In this document: positions 59,965 to 64,000 of the stretch, piece after piece
How the letters are laid out: the number at the start of each line of letters is the position of its first letter
How positions within the stretch are numbered: the first letter of the stretch is position 1
Assembly: GCF_049670895.1 (NCBI RefSeq)
Contig: NZ_CP187170.1
DNA from: Pasteurella sp049670895
GTDB taxonomy: Bacteria > Pseudomonadota > Gammaproteobacteria > Enterobacterales > Pasteurellaceae
Length of the DNA stretch: 64,000 bases
Direction: 5' to 3' (one strand)
The notes under the pieces: model-generated
Database searches by the model: none
The model's input: only the letters and a program-made list of their open reading frames with translations
Told to the model about the DNA's origin: nothing
Translations under genes and position numbers: made by a program

Positions 59965-60171
59965 AAAAAAATCCTATGAAAAAAATTGGTCTTATCATAA
60001 CACAATCCAACATGCTCGTTGTAAAAATGGCTTGGCGGTTTTACGTTCACAACTTGTTGTTTTTTTGTTAAAAGATTTACCCATTTTTGCAAAAAAAGGT
60101 TTTCACTGAAAAAAAAATATGATATGAATATAAAACACACAACAGCATACTTTCTATTTGGAATTGACATG

Positions 60172-60246
60172 ATGGCATTACGCCCTGAACTAGGTATTAT
60201 TATTAACCTCGTGGTGATTATTATCACTGCGGGGCGAGTGCGTTAA
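60172..60246 (+). CDS. ilvL: ilv operon leader peptide IlvL
   Basis: A short frame, not long enough for ordinary gene finders, encoding a 24-25-residue peptide rich in branched-chain residues. It reads Leu-Gly-Ile-Ile-Ile-Asn-Leu-Val-Val-Ile-Ile-Ile in the middle. Two adjacent ATGs (60169, 60172) could start it. Placed just before an intrinsic terminator and ilvG, it is the classic design of ilvGMEDA attenuation, in which ribosome stalling at Ile, Val or Leu codons prevents terminator formation. It differs in sequence from the E. coli leader. Confidence 0.85.
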   Translation: MALRPELGIIINLVVIIITAGRVR

Positions 60247-60281
60247 TGTTTGAGTGTCGATAACCAAAGAAGATCAAATTT

Positions 60282-60314
60282 AACCCTCGTCTGATAGCAG
60301 ATGAGGGTTTTTTG
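60282..60314 (+). terminator. ilv attenuator terminator
   Basis: AACCCTCGTCTG and CAGATGAGGGTT pair (one G-U) around a 4-nt loop, followed by T5-6. It sits 32 bp before the ilvG ATG and 36 bp after the leader stop. Confidence 0.85.
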
Positions 60315-60345
60315 TACTTATCAAATAATTAAAAGGGCGATAAAA

Positions 60346-61995
60346 ATGAATGGGGCAAGATTAGTAACCGAAAGTTTGAAAACTCATGGCGTAACCACCG
60401 TTTTTGGCTATCCAGGTGGGGCAATTATGCCAGTTTATGATGCACTGTATGATGCGGGCATTGAACACTTATTATGCCGTAATGAACAAGGGGCGGCGAT
60501 GGCTGCCATTGGTTATGCCCGTTCCAGTGGCAAAGTGGGGGTATGTATTGCAACCTCAGGCCCGGGGGCGGCAAATCTCATTACGGGTTTGGGCGATGCG
60601 TTAATGGATTCCATTCCTGTGGTGGCGATCACTGGGCAAGTTGCCACGCCATTAATCGGGACAGATGCTTTCCAAGAAGCCGATGTACTCGGCTTATCCC
60701 TTGCCTGTACCAAGCATAGTTTTTTAGTTCAAAGTATTGATGAGCTGCCAGAGGTGATCGCCAAAGCCTTTGAAATTGCCGCAAGTGGCCGACCTGGTCC
60801 TGTTTTGGTAGACATTCCGAAAGACATTCAATTTGCCCCGACTGAGGTGGTGCCTTTTACCCGTCAGGTTTCAACGCCAACTGCCCTTCCACCCGATAAT
60901 CTCGCCCAAGCACTTGAGTTACTGAAACAAGCAAAACGCCCCGTGGTTTATGTTGGGGGCGGAGTTGGCATGGCAAAGGCAGTGCCAGCATTACGTGAGT
61001 TTTTATCAATTACGCAAATGCCCAGTGTTTCCACTTTAAAGGGATTGGGTGCGATTCATCCCGATACCCCTTATTACATGGGCATGATTGGTATGCATGG
61101 CACCAAAGCGGCAAATTATGCCGTACATGAGTGTGATTTATTAATTGCCTTTGGTGCTCGTTTTGATGATCGTGTTACGGGAAAACTCGACACCTTTGCC
61201 CCTTATGCGAAAGTGATTCATGCGGATATTGATATTGCCGAAATTGGTAAATTACGTCGTCCAGAGGTGGCATTGTGTGGCGATATTACACAAGCTTTCC
61301 GTGGATTAAGTATTCCATTGGAGATTGCTGAGTGGCAAACTTATATCCAACAACTGAAACAACAACATGATTTTTGTTATGCCGAAAACCAAGGGGAAAC
61401 CTTCATTAATCCATTATGGTTGCTCCATTCCTTATCAAAGAAAAAGCCACAAAGTGCGGTAATCACCACTGATGTGGGTCAGCACCAAATGTGGTCAGCC
61501 CAACATATGCAACATTATGCCCCTGAAAATTACATCACGTCGGCAGGTTATGGCACCATGGGATTTGGCTTACCAGCAGCGATTGGGGCGAAGAAAGCCC
61601 GTCCTGAAGATGAGGTGATCTTAATTTCTGGTGATGGCTCGATCATGATGAATATTCAAGAATTAGGCACCTTTAAACGTGGTAAAACACCTGTCAAAAT
61701 CGTGTTATTAGACAATCAACGCTTGGGTATGGTGCGTCAATGGCAAGAGCTTTTTTTCAATGCCAGATTTAGCCACACGATTTTAGATGATAATCCCGAT
61801 TTCGTGATGCTTGCCGCTGCCTTTGGCATTCAAGGTGAACGGATTACAAAAGGTGCGGAAGTGGATGCGGCACTTGATCGCTTATTAGCGAGCAAAGAAG
61901 CCTATTTCTTGCATGTGTGTATCTCAAGTAATGAGAATGTTTGGCCACTCGTGCCACCGAATGCTTGCAACCTTGACATGGTTGAAGAGATGTAA
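60346..61995 (+). CDS. ilvG: Acetolactate synthase II large subunit IlvG
   Basis: A thiamine-diphosphate enzyme joining pyruvate to pyruvate or 2-oxobutyrate, first step of valine, leucine and isoleucine synthesis. I start it at ATG 60346 behind AAAAGGGCG; the open frame from 60301 runs through the attenuator. The product has 549 residues (E. coli 548). Visible are FGYPGGAIMPVYDAL (about 23-37), the catalytic Glu in RNEQGAAMAA, SGPGAANLITGLGDA, and the FAD-binding middle. The C-terminal thiamine-binding GDGSIMMNIQELGTF (about 430-444) is followed by the Asn-containing LLDNQRLGMVRQWQ. An uptake sequence lies at its stop (61995-62003). Confidence 0.96.
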   Translation: MNGARLVTESLKTHGVTTVFGYPGGAIMPVYDALYDAGIEHLLCRNEQGAAMAAIGYARSSGKVGVCIATSGPGAANLITGLGDALMDSIPVVAITGQVATPLIGTDAFQEADVLGLSLACTKHSFLVQSIDELPEVIAKAFEIAASGRPGPVLVDIPKDIQFAPTEVVPFTRQVSTPTALPPDNLAQALELLKQAKRPVVYVGGGVGMAKAVPALREFLSITQMPSVSTLKGLGAIHPDTPYYMGMIGMHGTKAANYAVHECDLLIAFGARFDDRVTGKLDTFAPYAKVIHADIDIAEIGKLRRPEVALCGDITQAFRGLSIPLEIAEWQTYIQQLKQQHDFCYAENQGETFINPLWLLHSLSKKKPQSAVITTDVGQHQMWSAQHMQHYAPENYITSAGYGTMGFGLPAAIGAKKARPEDEVILISGDGSIMMNIQELGTFKRGKTPVKIVLLDNQRLGMVRQWQELFFNARFSHTILDDNPDFVMLAAAFGIQGERITKGAEVDAALDRLLASKEAYFLHVCISSNENVWPLVPPNACNLDMVEEM

Positions 61996-62032
61996 AGTGC
62001 GGTCTGTTTTGAAAAAATTTTAAGGAAATATT

Positions 62033-62257
62033 ATGCAAACCTATCCATTTACCCTTGAGGTTAACCTACGCCCAGAAACCCTAGAACGTATTTTACGTGT
62101 GATTCGTCATCGTGGTTTTTATGTGGTTGCCATGCATATGACTTCAAGCGAAGAGGCGGCAAAAATCGATTTTACAGTAAAAAGTGATCGCCCCTTAAGT
62201 TTACTTACCAATCAATTAGTTAAAGTGTATGATGTGAAAGATATTCATCTGTCCTAA
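62033..62257 (+). CDS. ilvM: Acetolactate synthase II small subunit IlvM
   Basis: A 74-residue ACT-domain regulatory subunit of IlvG. The RPETLERILRVIRHRGFYV motif (about 14-32) and MHMTSSEE closely follow E. coli IlvM; the C-terminal tail is shorter than the 87 residues there. TAAGGAAATATT precedes the ATG. It is 37 bp after ilvG and 4 bp before the next frame, so co-transcription is near certain. Confidence 0.92.
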   Translation: MQTYPFTLEVNLRPETLERILRVIRHRGFYVVAMHMTSSEEAAKIDFTVKSDRPLSLLTNQLVKVYDVKDIHLS

Positions 62258-62275
62258 TCAATGAGGAGTTGTGCA

Positions 62276-62896
62276 ATGCATTTCGTCAAAAAACTGGTCA
62301 TGAGTACATTAGTTGTTGCGACAAGCGGTTGTTTCAGTACGCATTACACGCCTATCAGTACTAAAACAGAATCAATTTATGCTTTTATGCTGTCTGATAA
62401 TGCCATTCACGTTTTGGGTGAGCATTACGATTATCAAATTAGTGCTAACAAAACCAAAAATGCGAAAGGGCTGATTCAGTTATTGCATTCCCCTTACTAT
62501 TCATCCATTAAGCAAATTGATCTCATAGAAATCAAAAAGAATGTAAAAAGCAATACCGCACAAGCCTGTTTAGACATCGACTTCGAGCCAACAAAATTTA
62601 CCGAAGCACAACAAAACGATTTGAGTGACAATTATCAAGTTCGAGTAGTCCCGAAACGTGTTTATTACCCTACTTGTCTTGAAAATATTGCGTTAGTCAA
62701 AGTGGAAAATAGAGAACAGCTTTTAACCAAAAATAAATTCTCACCGCCACTAAAAACTCGTTTTGTTGAGTATAAAGAAAATACGCATTATGATTCGCAA
62801 GCTACTAAAATCGGGCTGGCTATCGCCGTCGTTGCCCCGATTTATATTGCGGGTTCAATTATTGCATTGCCTTTCACATTGTTTGATCAGCACTAA
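62276..62896 (+). CDS. Putative lipoprotein of unknown function inside the ilv operon
   Basis: I do not recognise this 206-residue protein. GAGGAG lies 8 nt before the ATG at 62276; an earlier ATG at 62261 contains that ribosome site and is unlikely. The N-terminus has KK, a hydrophobic stretch and ATSGC, a lipobox-like site with Thr at -3 where Leu/Val is usual. The middle is soluble and Lys/Asn-rich (HYDYQISANKTKNAKG). A second hydrophobic helix lies near the C-terminus (about 178-200: GLAIAVVAPIYIAGSIIALP). An ACAAGCGGT 9-mer, the core of the other Pasteurellaceae uptake type, lies at 62321. The frame is AT-rich relative to ilvG. Function unknown. Confidence 0.7.
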   Translation: MHFVKKLVMSTLVVATSGCFSTHYTPISTKTESIYAFMLSDNAIHVLGEHYDYQISANKTKNAKGLIQLLHSPYYSSIKQIDLIEIKKNVKSNTAQACLDIDFEPTKFTEAQQNDLSDNYQVRVVPKRVYYPTCLENIALVKVENREQLLTKNKFSPPLKTRFVEYKENTHYDSQATKIGLAIAVVAPIYIAGSIIALPFTLFDQH

Positions 62897-62910
62897 GTGG
62901 GAAGCATAAG

Positions 62911-63573
62911 ATGTGGTACAAGACAGTTGGGTTAATCATCGGCTGTTTATTATTAAATGGCTGTTGCTTTGTTGGGAGTTGCATCCCACCAAAAATCGAG
63001 ATTATCCAACAGCAAGAGGGTGTGATTGAGTCTATCGTTAAGCAAGATACCCAAGTTTATTTTGTGACAAACCAAGGCACCTATGTTTCAAAGGATACTG
63101 CGGAGTATGACGAGATAAACGCATTCCCAAAAGCGTTTTACCTTGAAGATTCATTGGTGCTCACAGAGCAAGGTAAGCCAAATCATCAAACCATCACGCA
63201 CCTTATCTATTTAGATGCGATGAAAACAGGAAAAACCATTCAAATGGACGAATTTGGGCGTAAAACCCTTATTTTGAATGAACAAAAACCTTGGACTAAC
63301 TTGTCTGTATGGACTTATCAAGATTTTGCAGAGGATACAATTAGCCAAAATGCTAGAGTACGTTTTCCACACGAGTTAACGGACATCGCCACCTCTCGAG
63401 CAGAGCAAAAAATACGTTTAGATAAAGACAGACCAAAACTTATCGCACTTAAAATCGTGCATTATCACGTAACGAAACGAGATTCATCGAATCAACTAAC
63501 ATTAACAAAAGAGAACCAAAATAAGCCGATTTCAACCTCATTTGTTGATTGGAAACCAATTCAAAATCATTAA
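62911..63573 (+). CDS. Second putative lipoprotein of unknown function inside the ilv operon
   Basis: Not recognised. It has 220 residues with a type II signal: WYKTVGLIIGCLLLNGC, a good lipobox (LLNGC) near residue 18, then CCFVGSC with extra cysteines. The mature part has beta-rich short motifs (VIESIVKQDTQVYFVTNQGTYVS, in short blocks; THLIYLDAMKTGKTIQMD) and ends FVDWKPIQNH. The preceding gene has a similar position of a conserved-looking RFVEYKE near its end, a weak parallel. It starts 14 nt after the first lipoprotein gene. A hairpin at 63589-63615 separates it from ilvD. Probably a membrane-anchored periplasmic protein. Confidence 0.7.
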   Translation: MWYKTVGLIIGCLLLNGCCFVGSCIPPKIEIIQQQEGVIESIVKQDTQVYFVTNQGTYVSKDTAEYDEINAFPKAFYLEDSLVLTEQGKPNHQTITHLIYLDAMKTGKTIQMDEFGRKTLILNEQKPWTNLSVWTYQDFAEDTISQNARVRFPHELTDIATSRAEQKIRLDKDRPKLIALKIVHYHVTKRDSSNQLTLTKENQNKPISTSFVDWKPIQNH

Positions 63574-63588
63574 ATTAAGCGGTGAAAC

Positions 63589-63615
63589 ATGGTGGCTTTA
63601 TTGGCATGCCACCAT
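63589..63615 (+). terminator. Hairpin between the second lipoprotein gene and ilvD
   Basis: ATGGTGGC and GCCACCAT form a perfect 8-bp stem with an 11-nt loop, followed by only TTTAAC. It is a weak terminator or an RNA processing site; ilvD starts 30 bp later. Confidence 0.5.
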
Positions 63616-63645
63616 TTAACACGCAAACACAACGTTGGAGAGATT

Positions 63646-64000
63646 ATGCCTAAATTACGTTCCGCGACCAGTACACAAGGTCGCAATATGGCGGGGGCAC
63701 GTGCCTTATGGCGTGCTACGGGAATGAAAGAAAATGACTTTGGTAAACCGATTATTGCCGTGGTCAATTCCTTTACGCAATTTGTCCCTGGTCATGTGCA
63801 TTTAAAAGATATGGGGCAACTTGTCGCCCGTGAAATTGAAAAAGCTGGTGGCGTGGCGAAAGAATTTAATACCATTGCGGTGGATGATGGCATTGCCATG
63901 GGGCATGGTGGCATGCTCTATTCCTTACCTAGCCGTGATTTAATTGCCGATTCAGTGGAATATATGGTCAATGCACATTGTGCCGATGCGATGGTGTGTA
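63646..64000 (+). CDS. ilvD: Dihydroxy-acid dehydratase IlvD (N-terminal part, cut by window end)
   Basis: Dehydrates 2,3-dihydroxy acids to 2-oxo acids in isoleucine and valine synthesis; it holds an Fe-S cluster. The first 118 residues are present: MPKLRSATSTQGRNMAGAR, GKPIIAVVNSFTQFVPGHVHLKDMG in two blocks, and DDGIAMGHGGMLYSLPSRDLIADSVEY. The motifs match the family N-terminus. GGAGAG lies 6 nt before the ATG. The gene continues beyond 64000. Its place after ilvGM fits the ilvGM(E)DA operon, interrupted here by two lipoprotein genes. Confidence 0.95.
   Translation, partial: MPKLRSATSTQGRNMAGARALWRATGMKENDFGKPIIAVVNSFTQFVPGHVHLKDMGQLVAREIEKAGGVAKEFNTIAVDDGIAMGHGGMLYSLPSRDLIADSVEYMVNAHCADAMVC

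Overview
The window is chromosomal DNA from a member of the Pasteurellaceae of the Haemophilus/Pasteurella ('Hin') clade. The clearest sign is the DNA-uptake sequence AAGTGCGGT: by eye I count about 42 exact copies on the two strands, where chance predicts about 0.5. Gene content agrees: a napFDAGHBC operon divergent from narQ, a TehA/SLAC1-type channel gene, engB-comM, dprA, ilvGM and an HI0663/HI0664-like ABC pair. I cannot name the species. No phage, insertion sequence, CRISPR array or rRNA operon is visible, and I see no clear pseudogene.

Layout. 1-7 kb: nfuA, a succinate-semialdehyde dehydrogenase gene divergent from an HpaC-like flavin reductase gene, trmL, a DUF535 gene, engB and the competence helicase gene comM behind a CRP-S-type site. 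7-12 kb: a Fur-box-preceded TonB-dependent receptor, then envC with a YibQ-like gene. 12-18 kb: gpmA, rpoH, a murB-DUF2322-tehA operon and narQ. 18-24.3 kb: the periplasmic nitrate reductase operon napFDAGHBC. 24.4-26.5 kb: dprA (second CRP-S-type site) and ubiA. 26.6-34.4 kb: a type I restriction-modification locus on the minus strand, in transcript order hsdM, a Bro-N/DinD-like gene, hsdS, hsdR. REP-like palindromes lie on both sides of hsdS, and one of them encodes the HsdS C-terminal tail. 34.5-36.4 kb: hslVU behind a sigma-32-like promoter. 36.5-39 kb: a ZnuD-like TonB receptor with a His-rich loop. 39-42 kb: yibN-secB-gpsA-cysE. 42-53 kb: dcuB, a yjgR-like gene, gyrB, a DMT transporter, a CydDC-like ABC exporter pair and a PEBP-family protein. 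53-57.7 kb: coaA, then tRNA-Thr/Tyr/Gly/Thr-tuf, then asd. 57.8-60 kb: pldB converging on crcB and a Cof-type HAD phosphatase. 60-64 kb: an attenuator-controlled ilv operon (leader peptide, ilvG, ilvM, two unknown putative lipoproteins, start of ilvD).

How it fits together. Anaerobic respiration is represented by narQ, the Nap electron chain and DcuB. Metal acquisition is represented by two TonB receptors. The heat-shock regulator gene rpoH and a likely target, hslVU, are both present. Two competence-regulon genes, comM and dprA, share one promoter geometry: a CRP-S-like core about 48 bp upstream of a -10 hexamer, with an uptake sequence beside the -10. Uptake sequences in inverted pairs also form several transcription terminators.

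The least explained parts are the lipoprotein pair inside the ilv operon, the repeats around hsdS, the Bro-N gene inside the hsd locus and a structured stretch at 2962-3111.
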